From Salinibacter ruber DSM 13855 (GTDB lineage Bacteria; Bacteroidota; Rhodothermia; Rhodothermales; Salinibacteraceae), in the NCBI RefSeq assembly GCF_000013045.1, contig NC_007677.1, positions 1,240,001 to 1,304,000 on the forward strand: 64,000 bases of DNA, read 5' to 3'. Made by a program: the position numbers and the translations under genes. The notes under the pieces were generated by a model, which was not told the DNA's origin, made no database searches, and worked only from the letters and a program-made list of their open reading frames with translations. Shown here one piece after another: positions 32,754-42,857 of this stretch (positions are counted from its first letter, which is position 1; every line of letters starts with the position of its first letter).

Positions 32754-35306
32754 ATGGCCTCTTCTGCCCGGTCTCCTGCCCCGCGAGCCGCCCACGCCGA
32801 CACGATGTGGACGCGTCTTCCTCCGCTTGCGCGGCACGGGGTCTGTCTGGGCATCTTTCTGGTCCTTGCGCTGTCGTTCTACTCGCCCGTCGTCTTCGAA
32901 GGAAATACCTTCCAGGGGGGCGACAATACGACCTTTCGTGCCAACGCGCAGGTGACGATCGAGCACCACGAGCAGACAGGGGAATGGCCTCGCTGGGCGC
33001 CAAATGTATTCAGCGGGATGCCCTACATCAACTACAAGACGGCGGTCACGCAGCTCGACGATGTTGTGAGCATGGCTCGCAGTGTGGCCTGGCCGGTGGG
33101 GCATCTGTTTGTGCTAATGATGGGGGTGTACTTCCTGGTCTTCTATCTGACCCGAAATCAATTCTCGGGCTTGCTCTCGGGGGTGGCGTTTGGCTTTACG
33201 ACCTACATCCCCATCATCATCGCAGTGGGGCACAACACGAAGTTTATCGCGCTGGCCTACGCCCCGTACGTCCTGCTCGCCTTCGCGTACACCCTGCGCA
33301 ACCCGTCGGCATGGGGGAGCCTCCTGTTTGCGGGCGCCCTGGCCCTCCAATTGCGGGCCAAGCACCCGCAGATCGTCTTTTATACGGGAATGCTCCTCCT
33401 GCTCTGGTGGGGTGTGGAGGTCATTGGGGCGGTGCGGGAAGACCGGGTGCCGGCACTGGCCACGTCGACTGGCTGGCTCGGCCTCGGGACGGTGCTGGGG
33501 CTCTGTATGGCGGCGCATCCCTACCTCGCCCGGTACGAGCACAAGCAATTCTCGGTGCGGGGGGCGGCCGCCACGGCCGGCGGGGGCGACGGTGGGGGGG
33601 GCGGTGGCATGGGCTGGGAGGCGGCGATGCGCTGGAGCCAGGGACCGGGCGAGCTTTTCACGTTCGCGGTGGCCGATGCCTTCGGCGGCGGGGGACAGAC
33701 CTACTGGGGGCCTAAGACCTTCACCGAGGGGCCGCACTACCTGACGGGGGTCGTCCTGTCCCTAGCGGGCCTCGCTGCGTGGAAGGTGCGAACCTGGCTG
33801 GTATGGGGGCTTGGGCTCGCCACGCTCGGCACCGCGCTGTTCTCGCTGGGCAAGTACGCCGCCTGGATCAACTGGCCCTTCTTCCAATACTTCCCTTTCT
33901 TCGACGCCTTCCGGGGGCCGGAGATGTGGCTGAGCATCACGGCCCTCACCCTGATCGTGCTCGCGGGAATTGGGCTCGACTACGCGCTGCGGCGCGACGA
34001 GACACAGAGCCGTCGGCAGCGGCAGCAGACCGACCCTCGACAGCGACCCATTTTGATTGCGTTTGGGGTCGTGTTCGCGGTCGTCGGTCTGGTCTGGCTG
34101 GCCCCCAACACGGTTCTCGACTTCGAGAAGCCGAACGAAGAACAGCGCATCCGGCAGGCCCTGTTGCGCCAGAATCCAAATGTGTCGCCCCAAAACCCCA
34201 AAGTCCAGCAGGCGGTGCGACAACAGGTGCGAAAGCTGAAGGAGCAGCGCCGGGGGGCCTTCTCGACGGACGCGCAGCGCACCCTGCTGTTTTTGGCGCT
34301 GGCGGCTGGGGCTCTCGTCCTGTACCGGCGCCGCACCCTTCCGGCGTGGGGGGCGGGGGTAGCGGTGGTGGCGGTGGTGGCCATCGACCTCTGGGGGGTG
34401 GACACCCGCTACATGAATGAGGATCGCTACTCGCCGGGCGGGACCGAGCAGACCATCCCCACCTACCAGTTTGATCAGTTCATCAAGCAGCGGCAGCAGG
34501 AGGCCGGGGGGCTGGGGCGCTTTCGCGTCCTTTCGTTGGCGGAGGGCAATCCCACGAGTACGGCCCGTCCGTCGTACCACTACGAGTCCGTCGGCGGGTA
34601 CCATGGGGCCAAGCTGCAACGCTACCAGGACTACCTCGACCACATCCTGCGGCTGACGGAACGGGGCGGCCCGAACGAGAACGCCCTCGACCTCATGAAT
34701 ACGCGCTACATTGTGGCGCGGCAACAGCTGCCGGGCACCGAGGTAGCGTATCGCAGCGAACAGTCCGGCGTGCTGGTGCTCGAAAATCCGGATGCCGTTC
34801 CACGAGGATTTCTCGTCGGGGAGACGGAGGTCGTGGACGGGGCTGAGGCCACCTGGGAGCAGCTTCGTGATTCCTCGTTTGAGCCGCGCCGAACGGCCCT
34901 TCTTCCGGAGCCCCTTGATGCGCCGGTCGCGCCCATCGACAGCAACAGCACGGCGGACGTGACCCTGGAGCAGTACGAACCCGAGGAGATCCGGTGGACG
35001 GTCAGCACGGACGCGCCGCGCTTCTTCGTAGCGAGCGAGGTGCACTACCCGGCGGGCTGGAACGCGTACCTGGATGGGGAGAGAGTGCCGATTCATCGCA
35101 CCAATTATCTGCTCCGGGGCGTGCACGTGCCGGAGGGCGAGCACACGCTGGAGATGCGATTTGAGCCGGCGGCCGACCGCTACGGCCGGTGGATTGCGTG
35201 GACCAGCACAATTCTGGTCTACGGCGGTGTCCTGACGCTTGCGGGCCTCCGCGTCCGTCGCCGCTGGTTTGAGGAAGAGGCCGCGGACGAGGCGGACGCC
35301 TCTTGA
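32754..35306 (+). CDS. YfhO-family large membrane protein, possible glycosyltransferase
   Basis: An 850-residue protein. About 12-13 membrane helices occupy the first 560 residues, with the first at about 27-45. The family block GGDNTTFRAN and PNVFSGMPY near 55-90 is placed as in YfhO, which has a GT-C-like fold and adds sugars to lipoteichoic acid in Bacillus. The C-terminal third is a soluble extracytoplasmic domain (PTYQFDQFIKQ, YHYESVGGYHGAKL, DLMNTRYIV, YPAGWNAYLDG) followed by a last helix. ATG 32754 was chosen; ATG 32805 is also possible. Its place in a glycan locus supports a role in decorating surface glycans. Confidence 0.85.
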   Translation: MASSARSPAPRAAHADTMWTRLPPLARHGVCLGIFLVLALSFYSPVVFEGNTFQGGDNTTFRANAQVTIEHHEQTGEWPRWAPNVFSGMPYINYKTAVTQLDDVVSMARSVAWPVGHLFVLMMGVYFLVFYLTRNQFSGLLSGVAFGFTTYIPIIIAVGHNTKFIALAYAPYVLLAFAYTLRNPSAWGSLLFAGALALQLRAKHPQIVFYTGMLLLLWWGVEVIGAVREDRVPALATSTGWLGLGTVLGLCMAAHPYLARYEHKQFSVRGAAATAGGGDGGGGGGMGWEAAMRWSQGPGELFTFAVADAFGGGGQTYWGPKTFTEGPHYLTGVVLSLAGLAAWKVRTWLVWGLGLATLGTALFSLGKYAAWINWPFFQYFPFFDAFRGPEMWLSITALTLIVLAGIGLDYALRRDETQSRRQRQQTDPRQRPILIAFGVVFAVVGLVWLAPNTVLDFEKPNEEQRIRQALLRQNPNVSPQNPKVQQAVRQQVRKLKEQRRGAFSTDAQRTLLFLALAAGALVLYRRRTLPAWGAGVAVVAVVAIDLWGVDTRYMNEDRYSPGGTEQTIPTYQFDQFIKQRQQEAGGLGRFRVLSLAEGNPTSTARPSYHYESVGGYHGAKLQRYQDYLDHILRLTERGGPNENALDLMNTRYIVARQQLPGTEVAYRSEQSGVLVLENPDAVPRGFLVGETEVVDGAEATWEQLRDSSFEPRRTALLPEPLDAPVAPIDSNSTADVTLEQYEPEEIRWTVSTDAPRFFVASEVHYPAGWNAYLDGERVPIHRTNYLLRGVHVPEGEHTLEMRFEPAADRYGRWIAWTSTILVYGGVLTLAGLRVRRRWFEEEAADEADAS

Positions 35307-35350
35307 GGCCCCGTGCACTCTGCGACCCCTCGTATATCGTCCCCAACCGG

Positions 35351-36667
35351 ATGGATCGACGCGTCCTGCTCCTGTCGTATTACTTTCCGCCGGCCGGAGG
35401 CCCCGGTGTGCAGCGGGCGCTCAAGTTTGTAAAGTACCTGCCGGAGTTCGGGTGGGCGCCGACAGTGCTTACGGTCCGTGAGGGGGCATTCCCGGCGCAC
35501 GACCGCTCTCTGGCCGCCGACGTCCCGGCTGCGGCCTCGGTCCACCGCACGCCGTCCCTCGATCCGCACTGGTTCTATGCTCGCCTCGCGGGCCGCTCGG
35601 ACGACGAGGTAGATGTGGGATCGGTGGAAGGGCAGCAAGAAACCGGGATGGAAAGGGTCGCGCGCTGGATTCGGGCCAATCTTTTTCTGCCCGATGCCCG
35701 CGTCGGGTGGGTCCCATTTTCCGTGTGGCGGGGACGCCAACTGGTTGCAGAGGGGGACGTCGATGCCATCCTGACGACGGGACCGCCGCACTCTACCCAT
35801 CTCGCCGGCGCCGCGCTGCAGGCGCTCACGGGCGTGCCCTGGGTGGCGGACTTCCGCGACCCGTGGACCGACATCAACTACTACGACGAGCTGCCCCACA
35901 CCCGGTGGGCGCGTCGCCTGGACGCGGCCCTCGAACGAACGGTGCTCCGGCAGGCCCGAGCGGTGACGACGGTCAGCCCGACCTGGCGCGACCTCCTGAC
36001 GGGAAAAACGGGGCGGACGGCGGGCGAGGCCATCACGGTTGTGCAGAACGGCTTCGACGTGGACGATCTGTCTCCGGGGGAGGCGGTGCCGTCGACCGAG
36101 GCGTTTGAGGTGACGCACGTGGGCTCGCTCTACGCGTCCCGGAACCCCACGGGGCTCTGGCGTGCGCTCCGGCGGCTGCGCGACGAGGGTGTGATGCCCG
36201 CGCTCCGCATTCGACTGGTGGGCACGGTGGACGCGAACGTCCGAGACGCCCTCCGCGCACAGGGGCTGATGGACGTGACCGAATTGATTCCGTACGTGCC
36301 CCACGACGAGGCGGTGGCGTACATGCGACGGGCGGGACTGCTGCTGCTTTCCATCGAATCCTTTCCGCAGGACGAAGGGATGATGACGGGCAAAATATAC
36401 GAATACCTGGCCGCAGGACGGCCCATTGTGGGAGTAGGGCCCCCGGGCGGCGACGCGGCGGCGCTGCTTCGCAAGACCGAAGGGGGCCGCCTGTTTGGTC
36501 GCGACGACGTATCCGGGCTCGCGCAATACATTCGGCACCACTACGAGGCCTGGGCGGCGGACACGCCTCAGCGCGGAGCCTCTCCCGAAGCGCTCGATCC
36601 CTACCGACGCCGCGCACAAACGAAACGAATGGGAGCGGTTCTGAGCGGCGTGTGCTCCGACGAGTAA
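35351..36667 (+). CDS. Glycosyltransferase, GT4-like
   Basis: A 438-residue protein of the GT-B fold. The N-terminus has LLLSYYFPPAGGPGVQRALKF, the glycine-rich acceptor-side loop of GT4 enzymes, and VPWVADFRDPWTD near 172. The C-terminal domain has HVGSLYASRNP and the nucleotide-sugar segment EGMMTGKIYEYLAAGRPIVG near 356-375 with the usual conserved Glu. Such enzymes transfer a sugar from a nucleotide donor to a growing chain at the cytoplasmic face. It follows the YfhO gene by 44 bases on the same strand. Donor and acceptor are unknown. Confidence 0.88.
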   Translation: MDRRVLLLSYYFPPAGGPGVQRALKFVKYLPEFGWAPTVLTVREGAFPAHDRSLAADVPAAASVHRTPSLDPHWFYARLAGRSDDEVDVGSVEGQQETGMERVARWIRANLFLPDARVGWVPFSVWRGRQLVAEGDVDAILTTGPPHSTHLAGAALQALTGVPWVADFRDPWTDINYYDELPHTRWARRLDAALERTVLRQARAVTTVSPTWRDLLTGKTGRTAGEAITVVQNGFDVDDLSPGEAVPSTEAFEVTHVGSLYASRNPTGLWRALRRLRDEGVMPALRIRLVGTVDANVRDALRAQGLMDVTELIPYVPHDEAVAYMRRAGLLLLSIESFPQDEGMMTGKIYEYLAAGRPIVGVGPPGGDAAALLRKTEGGRLFGRDDVSGLAQYIRHHYEAWAADTPQRGASPEALDPYRRRAQTKRMGAVLSGVCSDE

Positions 36668-36822
36668 GGCTCCCGGAGAGCGCGTCACGTCGTCCAATTC
36701 TTGCACTGAGGGCTAAAAACCGAAGGAACGCTGTGCGGCGGCCGGTGTGCCAACACCGCGAGTGTATCGGCGGGTTGAAGAGTCTCCGGCCGTAGAACAT
36801 TTCTCACGACTGCCTTTGTCTC

Positions 36823-38625
36823 ATGGACGTCCTCCGAAAGCTTTTTTCTCTCCTGACGCGGCGAGAACGGCGAAATTTGTATATTCTCTTCGTGGCCGTT
36901 CTGCTGATGGCGAGCCTGCAGGTGGCGAGCGTGGCCTCCATCATGCCCTTCCTCTCGGTGGCCTCCGATCCGTCGATCATTCAGGAAAATGAGTACCTTC
37001 GCTGGGCCTACGCCACGTTCGGGTTCGACGACGACCGATCGTTCCTCATCGCCTTGGGCCTGGGGGCGCTTCTCGCTCTCGTTGTCAGCAACGTCTTTAT
37101 CATTCTCACCCGCTGGGCGATGGAGCGCTACTCGTGGGGGCGAAACCACAGCCTCTCGCGGCGGCTGCTCCGGAGCTACCTGTACCGGCCGTACGAGTAT
37201 TTTTTGACCCGAAACAGCTCGGAGCTCGGGAAAAACATTCTCGAGGAGGTGAAGGAGGTGACCGATCAGATGCTGAAGCCCACACTCCGCGGGGTGGCAA
37301 AGGCCGTCGTGGCGCTCTTTATTGTCGGCTTCTTGGTGTACTTCGATCCGGTCGTAGCCCTGATGGTCACCGTTGTACTGGGCGCGGCGTATGGGGCCAT
37401 CTACCTCGTTGTGCGGAGCCAACTGGACGAGCGGGGAGAGGCCCGCGTCGAGGCCAACACGAAGCGATACCAGTTCGTCGGGGAGGCCTTTGGGGGCATC
37501 AAAGAGGTCAAGATTCAGGGCAAAGAGGAGGCCTTTCTCAATCTCTACGACGATCCTTCGGAGCGCTACGCCCGAAATCAGGCGCTGTATCGCGTGATCA
37601 AGAAGGCACCGCGATACATCATTGAGATGGTGGCCTTCGGGGGCATCATTCTGATCGCGGTGTACCTCATCGCGGTTCGGGAAAGCCTGCAGCAGGTGAT
37701 TCCGGTCCTCGGGCTGTATGCGTTTGCGGGATATCGCCTCTTGCCGGCGCTTCAAGAAGCGTTTCATGGGCTGGCCAGCGCCCGGTTCAACATCGCGGCG
37801 CTGAACAAGCTGCACCGGGACCTGAAGGGCCTGGCGGAGGCCCATTCCTCCGCGTCCGGAGGGGCGGACGGGACCGCCGCTCCGCCGCTCCTGCTGGAGG
37901 AAGAACTCGCGCTCCGCGAGGTGAGCTACACCTATCCAGATGCCGATCGACCCGCAATCAAAAACCTTTCACTCGCCATTCCGGCCCGTTCGATGGTTGG
38001 GTTTGTCGGCAAAACGGGCTCGGGAAAGACGACGGCCGTCGACCTTGCATTGGGACTGTTGCGTCCTCAAGAGGGAGAGATCACAATTGACGGCACCCCG
38101 TTGCGGGCGAACAACCTGCGGCGCTGGCAGCAAACCCTCGGCTACGTTCCCCAGCACATCTACCTGTCGGACGACACGGTGGCGCGCAACATCGCCTTCG
38201 GAGTGCCCCGAGACCAAATTGACATGGAGACGGTCCGGGAGGCGGCCCGCCGGGCCCACATCCTCGACTACGTAGAGCAGGACCTGCCGAACCGGTGGGA
38301 AACGGTCGTGGGGGAGCGGGGGGTCAAGCTGTCCGGCGGACAGCGGCAGCGCATCGGCATTGCGCGGGCCCTCTACCACGACCCCTCGGTCCTCGTCTTC
38401 GACGAGGCCACCAGTGCGTTGGACCAGTCCACGGAGGCGGGCGTGATGGAGGCCATCTACGACCTGGAGGGGGAGCAGACCATACTGATCATTTCCCACC
38501 GCTTGAGCACCGTTCAACGGGCCGACAACATCTTCATGCTGGAGGAGGGGCGAAAAGTAGGGGAGGGGAGCTACGACGAGCTCTTGGATCAGCACGCCAA
38601 ATTCCGCTCGATGGCCCTCTCGTAG
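36823..38625 (+). CDS. ABC transporter, fused permease and ATPase (PglK/MsbA-like flippase)
   Basis: A 600-residue half transporter. Six membrane helices lie in the first 320 residues, and a nucleotide-binding domain follows. Walker A is GKTGSGKTT near 397-405, the Q-loop is GYVPQHIYLSDDT, the signature is LSGGQRQR near 503, and Walker B is VLVFDEATSALD near 523, followed by the switch His in IISHRLST. The sequence style of the ATPase part is that of PglK-type lipid-linked oligosaccharide flippases. In this locus it probably moves the finished glycolipid precursor to the periplasmic side. Confidence 0.9.
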   Translation: MDVLRKLFSLLTRRERRNLYILFVAVLLMASLQVASVASIMPFLSVASDPSIIQENEYLRWAYATFGFDDDRSFLIALGLGALLALVVSNVFIILTRWAMERYSWGRNHSLSRRLLRSYLYRPYEYFLTRNSSELGKNILEEVKEVTDQMLKPTLRGVAKAVVALFIVGFLVYFDPVVALMVTVVLGAAYGAIYLVVRSQLDERGEARVEANTKRYQFVGEAFGGIKEVKIQGKEEAFLNLYDDPSERYARNQALYRVIKKAPRYIIEMVAFGGIILIAVYLIAVRESLQQVIPVLGLYAFAGYRLLPALQEAFHGLASARFNIAALNKLHRDLKGLAEAHSSASGGADGTAAPPLLLEEELALREVSYTYPDADRPAIKNLSLAIPARSMVGFVGKTGSGKTTAVDLALGLLRPQEGEITIDGTPLRANNLRRWQQTLGYVPQHIYLSDDTVARNIAFGVPRDQIDMETVREAARRAHILDYVEQDLPNRWETVVGERGVKLSGGQRQRIGIARALYHDPSVLVFDEATSALDQSTEAGVMEAIYDLEGEQTILIISHRLSTVQRADNIFMLEEGRKVGEGSYDELLDQHAKFRSMALS

Positions 38626-38670
38626 TGGCGGATGCAGTGCCGACAGTTTCACCCGGACCCTCGCCTCGTC

Positions 38671-39510
38671 ATGAGCGACGGTACACTTCCCACGTTTATC
38701 CTCATTGGGGCCATGAAGTGCGGAACGACGAGCCTGCACCGGTACCTCGGCGCGCACCCGCAGGTCTGCGTGTCGGACCCGAAGGAGCCGGACTTTTTCC
38801 TACGGCGCAATGAAAAAGGCCTGGCCTGGTACAAACAGTGTTTTCGAGAGTCGGCCCAGGCGTTCGGGGAGGCCTCCACCAATTACACGAAGTACCCAGC
38901 GTTTCGGGGCGTGCCGGAGCGGATGCATCGGCTGCTCCCCGACGTGAAGCTCTTGTATCTCGTCCGCGACCCCATTGAGCGCGCCGTGTCCCACTACGCC
39001 CACAACCGGGTGGCCGGGCGCGAGTCGCAGTCTGTCGACGAGGCCTTCCGACCCGTCGATGGCAGCCACTACCTCCAGACGAGTCGCTATCACTTCCAAC
39101 TCTCGCAGTACTTGGAGCACTATCCCGGAGAGCGCGTGCTGGTGATCGAGTCGGAGCGGCTGCGGGCCGACCGGAAATCGGTGCTCCGAGAGGTTTTTTC
39201 GTTTCTAGGGGTCGACCCGGCCGTTGAGGCCTCTGCGTTTGAAGAGGAATACCACACCACATCCGGAAAACTGAAGCCCGGTGTCTCGACGTTCCTTCAA
39301 GAAACTCAATTCGGACAGTTCCTGACGTCTGTAGGGAAGGCACTTCTCCCGCAGGCGCTTCGTGAGCGCGGGCTGTCGGTGTTTCGGAGCGACGTGAAGC
39401 GGCCGTCCCTCTCCGAATCTACGCGGGCGCGAGTGCGGGCTCATCTCCAAAACGACGTGGATCAGCTTCGGGCGCTGACTGGGAAAGAGTTTTCCGGCTG
39501 GTCCCTGTAA
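38671..39510 (+). CDS. Sulfotransferase (PAPS-dependent)
   Basis: A 279-residue protein with the PAPS loop ILIGAMKCGTTSLHRYL near 9-25 and the 3'-phosphate segment LYLVRDPIERAVSHY near 91-105. KEPDFF near 40-46 and YFSxxF-like residues are as in bacterial heparan-sulfate-type sulfotransferases. It starts 45 bases after the ABC flippase gene on the same strand, so it probably belongs to the same transcript and acts on the same glycan. ATG 38671 was taken because it begins next to the first beta strand. Confidence 0.87.
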   Translation: MSDGTLPTFILIGAMKCGTTSLHRYLGAHPQVCVSDPKEPDFFLRRNEKGLAWYKQCFRESAQAFGEASTNYTKYPAFRGVPERMHRLLPDVKLLYLVRDPIERAVSHYAHNRVAGRESQSVDEAFRPVDGSHYLQTSRYHFQLSQYLEHYPGERVLVIESERLRADRKSVLREVFSFLGVDPAVEASAFEEEYHTTSGKLKPGVSTFLQETQFGQFLTSVGKALLPQALRERGLSVFRSDVKRPSLSESTRARVRAHLQNDVDQLRALTGKEFSGWSL

Positions 39511-39575
39511 GGCCGTGGACAGAACGGGTTGAGGCCCTGGAGTACGACTTGGTCAGAGTGGAACGCGAGTGGACG

Positions 39576-40466
39576 TTATTCGGGCGCTTCCTTCCGACAG
39601 TACGTCAGGGCCCCGTACAGCCGGAGGTATCGGAGAATCCAGTCGGCAATGTACAGGCGGAGAAACTGATGGGCCGGAACGTCGTGGGCTTGCTCTGCGA
39701 CACGGCGCGGGTCTGGAGGCACGGCGTGGAGCAGAAGTTCGATGAGAACCGACGTAGTGTCCCCGGAAGCGGTTGACGGGTCGCAGAGGCGGGCCAGGCC
39801 GCGTCCCACGCGCAGGGCCTTTGCGCGGTGCGCCTCGAAGGTCGTACGGGCGGGGTGGCAGACCACAATGTCGTCCCGGAAGGCGGTGGTCAAATCTGGG
39901 TGGCGGTGCACGCGTTCTCCAAACTCCTTGTCGCCCCCGGAGACTGCCGTTTCGTCGAAGCGCCCGACCTTCTCGAAGACGGCGCGCCGGACGGCAAGAC
40001 ACGAAGTGGGGACGAACTGCTTCTCGTCGTAGTGGTACCGGGACGGCAGGCCCATGACCGTATCGTACCAGCCCCAGAAGCCTGCCTCGTCCTCCGGAAC
40101 GTAGACGTCCACCTCGTACCCGAGGTAGTCCGCCTCCGAGGCGGAAAACGCTTCGTGGACGTCCGTGAGCCAGTACGACGGCGCGGCCATGTCGGCGTCG
40201 ATGAAGACGAGAATCTCGCCCTGTGCGGCCTCAATGCCGGCATTCCGGGCGGCGTAGGAGGACTGAGTATCGTGTTCGGATGCCGGACGGATGCGGTTCG
40301 GATACTGGTGGGCCCACTCCCGTATCACCGCTGGGGTCCTGTCCGTCGAGTTGTTGTCGACCGGAATCACTTCGTAGTCCGAATGGTCCTGCTCCATGAC
40401 GGACCGAAGGGTCGCGTCGATGCCGGACGGGTCGTTGTAGACGGGAATGATGACGGATATCTTCAT
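39576..40466 (-). CDS. Glycosyltransferase family 2
   Basis: A 296-residue protein of the GT-A fold. The N-terminus is KISVIIPVYNDP, followed by VIPVDNNSTDRT near 35-46 and the metal-binding DxD in EILVFIDADMAAP near 85-97, with SGGDKEFGERV near 175 as the acceptor-side ED/GGD motif. It transfers a sugar from a nucleotide donor in an inverting reaction. ATG 40464-40466 puts the first strand at the N-terminus. It is convergent with the preceding sulfotransferase gene and divergent from the next glycosyltransferase. Confidence 0.9.
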   Translation of the reverse strand: MKISVIIPVYNDPSGIDATLRSVMEQDHSDYEVIPVDNNSTDRTPAVIREWAHQYPNRIRPASEHDTQSSYAARNAGIEAAQGEILVFIDADMAAPSYWLTDVHEAFSASEADYLGYEVDVYVPEDEAGFWGWYDTVMGLPSRYHYDEKQFVPTSCLAVRRAVFEKVGRFDETAVSGGDKEFGERVHRHPDLTTAFRDDIVVCHPARTTFEAHRAKALRVGRGLARLCDPSTASGDTTSVLIELLLHAVPPDPRRVAEQAHDVPAHQFLRLYIADWILRYLRLYGALTYCRKEAPE

Positions 40467-40676
40467 CGCGGGGGAGACGTGGAGGCAAGCGGAGGAATCC
40501 GAAAAAAGGAATGGCTGCATAGGAAGGTTGCTCCGTCGTGCGTTTTGACGTTGGACGCCCCCCGAGATCCTGAAGAGAAGACGGGGGCACAGCCCTGGAC
40601 CTCTCGTTTCGAGTGAGGCACAGTTCTAGGGACCCACTCCATAGGCCGGCACGCTGCCCAAAACACCCATCTTATC

Positions 40677-41858
40677 GTGAGCATTCGCGTCGCGCACCTT
40701 TGCAAAGACTTCTCGAAGCGGTCGGAGACCTTCATCTACGACTACGTGACGGAGCTGGAGCGGCAGGGGGTGGACAACCATGTGGTGGCCAACGAGCGCG
40801 TGAATCCCGACGAGCGGCCCTTTGAGAACGTGACCGTCGTGCCCTGGCCCGCACTCTGGAACCCACGACGGATGGGACATCGTCTTCTCGAGGAGCTGGG
40901 ACTCGACGGGGCGCTCGATTCATCGTGGCGAGAATTATGGCCGGGGGCTGAAGAGGCGATCGAGCGGGTCGCTCCTGACGTGTTGCATGCTCATTTCGGC
41001 CGGCCCGGGGTCAAGGCCGTGCCGATTGCTAGGCAACTGGATCTACCGTTCGTCGTCACCTTCTACGGGTACGACATTTCGAAGCTGCCGCGTGAACGAC
41101 GCTGGCGAGAGGCCTACGAGTCCATTTGGCGTACGGCCCAGGCGGTCGTTGTGCTCTCGGAGGAGATGAAAGAAGCGGCCGTCCGTCTCGGGGCGCCCCC
41201 CGACGCCGTACAGGTCGTCCATCTCGCGCGGGACCTCGACGACTTTCCTTACCGTCCCCCGAGCGCTCCGGTGTCGGAGTTCATTAGCGTGGGGCGCCTT
41301 ACCGGGAAAAAGGGCCACTTCGACGCCATCCGGGCGGTGCAGAAGCGAATTGAGGCGGGGGATGATCTGCAACTGTACATCGTGGGCGACGGGCCGCAGC
41401 GGGACGACCTGGAGCAGTACATTCAGGCCCATAACCTGCAGTCGTCCGTTGAGCTTCTCGGCTCCGTTCCGAACGCAGAGGTCGCGCGGCACCTTCAGAA
41501 GGCCGATGCCTTTTTGCTCTGCAGCAAGACGGCCGCGAGCGGAGACCGGGAGGGCACCCCGACCGTGCTGATCGAGGCCCAGGCGGTGGGGCTTCCGTGT
41601 GTGTCGACCACCCATGCGGGCATTCCGGAGATGCTTCCGGAGTCCAATCATTCGCTCTTGGCTCCGGAGGGGGAGGTGGACGCCATTGCGGAGCGCCTCC
41701 GACGGCTGCGGGCGTGCTCGGACGAAGAGCTGCGTGGGGTGTCGGCGGCCGGACGGGAAATAATTGAGACCTCGTTTAGCCTGTCGTCGGAGGCAGGGGC
41801 ATTGCGGAAGATCTACGAGCGCGCGGTCCACGATCGGGAGCACGCCACTGCTTCCTAG
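40677..41858 (+). CDS. Glycosyltransferase family 4
   Basis: A 393-residue GT-B enzyme starting at GTG 40677. The N-terminal domain has RVAHLCKDFSKRSETFIYDYVTEL, DVLHAHFGRPG and LPFVVTFYGYDISKL. The C-terminal domain has FISVGRLTGKKGHFDAI, LYIVGDGPQRDDLE, and EGTPTVLIEAQAVGLPCVSTTHAGIPE, with the EX7E-type glutamates that hold the donor. This is the layout of exopolysaccharide enzymes such as AmsK/WcaL. It overlaps the convergent sulfotransferase gene by 4 bases. Confidence 0.92.
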   Translation: MSIRVAHLCKDFSKRSETFIYDYVTELERQGVDNHVVANERVNPDERPFENVTVVPWPALWNPRRMGHRLLEELGLDGALDSSWRELWPGAEEAIERVAPDVLHAHFGRPGVKAVPIARQLDLPFVVTFYGYDISKLPRERRWREAYESIWRTAQAVVVLSEEMKEAAVRLGAPPDAVQVVHLARDLDDFPYRPPSAPVSEFISVGRLTGKKGHFDAIRAVQKRIEAGDDLQLYIVGDGPQRDDLEQYIQAHNLQSSVELLGSVPNAEVARHLQKADAFLLCSKTAASGDREGTPTVLIEAQAVGLPCVSTTHAGIPEMLPESNHSLLAPEGEVDAIAERLRRLRACSDEELRGVSAAGREIIETSFSLSSEAGALRKIYERAVHDREHATAS

Positions 41859-42817
41859 GCGATCCCAAGCCGACGGAGCGTCTCGACGAGCGATTTGGTG
41901 TACGAGAGGGTGTTGCGGTGAAGCCCGCGGAGGCCCCGAAGCCAGAGGGGGACGCGTGCCCCCGTCAACTCGTAGCCAAGGGCCTGCAGCAGAGAGCCGG
42001 CTTCCTCTTCGACATCGGCAGTCTCGCGGGAACTGAGGGAGTGTTTCCAGACCTGGGCGCGAGAAGGATCGACCGGAGCATTCAGCTTTTCGTGGAGATG
42101 GGCGTGCTCGTCGGGGACGGACGCGTCGCCGCTCTCGTCGAAGGCGAAGAGGGCCTCGGTGAACTCCAGATCCAGCCAGTCGCACAGATCCCGTAGGACA
42201 GATTCGGGATTGCGAACCAGGTTTTCGTAGAAGAGCTCCCGGTAGCGACGGGCGGGGAGAGGGCGTCCGGCCTGGCGTCCTGTGTGCACCTCTTTTTTCC
42301 AGTGCCGAGCCGATCGTCGCATGCTCACTGTAAATCCAGCCTCGACGCGGCTTCGGGCGACATCCCGCCCGTCACGGATCATATGCACGAATTGGGACTC
42401 CGGGAACGCCTCGGACAGCCACTCGATGTGCCGCACGTAGTGAGGCGTTTTGTCGCCCCATCGCTGCTTGCCGTGCTTGTGGGCAGAAGCGTGAAAGAGT
42501 GCGTCCGCAGCGCCCGCGAAATCGGTGGGCGCACGGTCGGACAGAGCGGTCTCGGCCTCGTGGATGCTGAGGTCGAAGATGGGAAATGCGTAGGCGCCCA
42601 TGGAGACCTCTGTCGTCTGGAGGTCGCGGATAAAGAACCACCGCTCATGAGGTTCGCTGAAGTCGCCGTAGCGGTCGGTGTTCTCATGAAGTGAGAGCAG
42701 AAATTCCGACTCGGGAGGAATGTGCATATGGGGATGCTGCGTGAGCATGAGTCGGAGCAGCGTGGTGCCGGAGCGGCTGCACCCAACGATGAAGACCGGC
42801 GGTTCAGACGGGGACAT
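41855..42817 (-). CDS. Sulfotransferase (PAPS-dependent, sulfotransfer_3 type)
   Basis: A 320-residue protein. The PAPS loop is FIVGCSRSGTTLLRLML near 9-25, preceded by only a short tail, and the 3'-phosphate segment is FVHMIRDGRDVARSRV near 142-157. The SRSGTT form and the RDGRDVA segment belong to the sulfotransfer_3 subgroup, different from the other sulfotransferases of the locus (which have KxGT or KxAT). It probably acts on another acceptor or position. It is transcribed towards the GT4 gene and follows the next sulfotransferase by 40 bases. Confidence 0.88.
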   Translation of the reverse strand: MSPSEPPVFIVGCSRSGTTLLRLMLTQHPHMHIPPESEFLLSLHENTDRYGDFSEPHERWFFIRDLQTTEVSMGAYAFPIFDLSIHEAETALSDRAPTDFAGAADALFHASAHKHGKQRWGDKTPHYVRHIEWLSEAFPESQFVHMIRDGRDVARSRVEAGFTVSMRRSARHWKKEVHTGRQAGRPLPARRYRELFYENLVRNPESVLRDLCDWLDLEFTEALFAFDESGDASVPDEHAHLHEKLNAPVDPSRAQVWKHSLSSRETADVEEEAGSLLQALGYELTGARVPLWLRGLRGLHRNTLSYTKSLVETLRRLGIA

Positions 42818-42857
42818 GGGGAAGTAGTGTGCAGACCAGGGCCGAGGAGATCTTTCG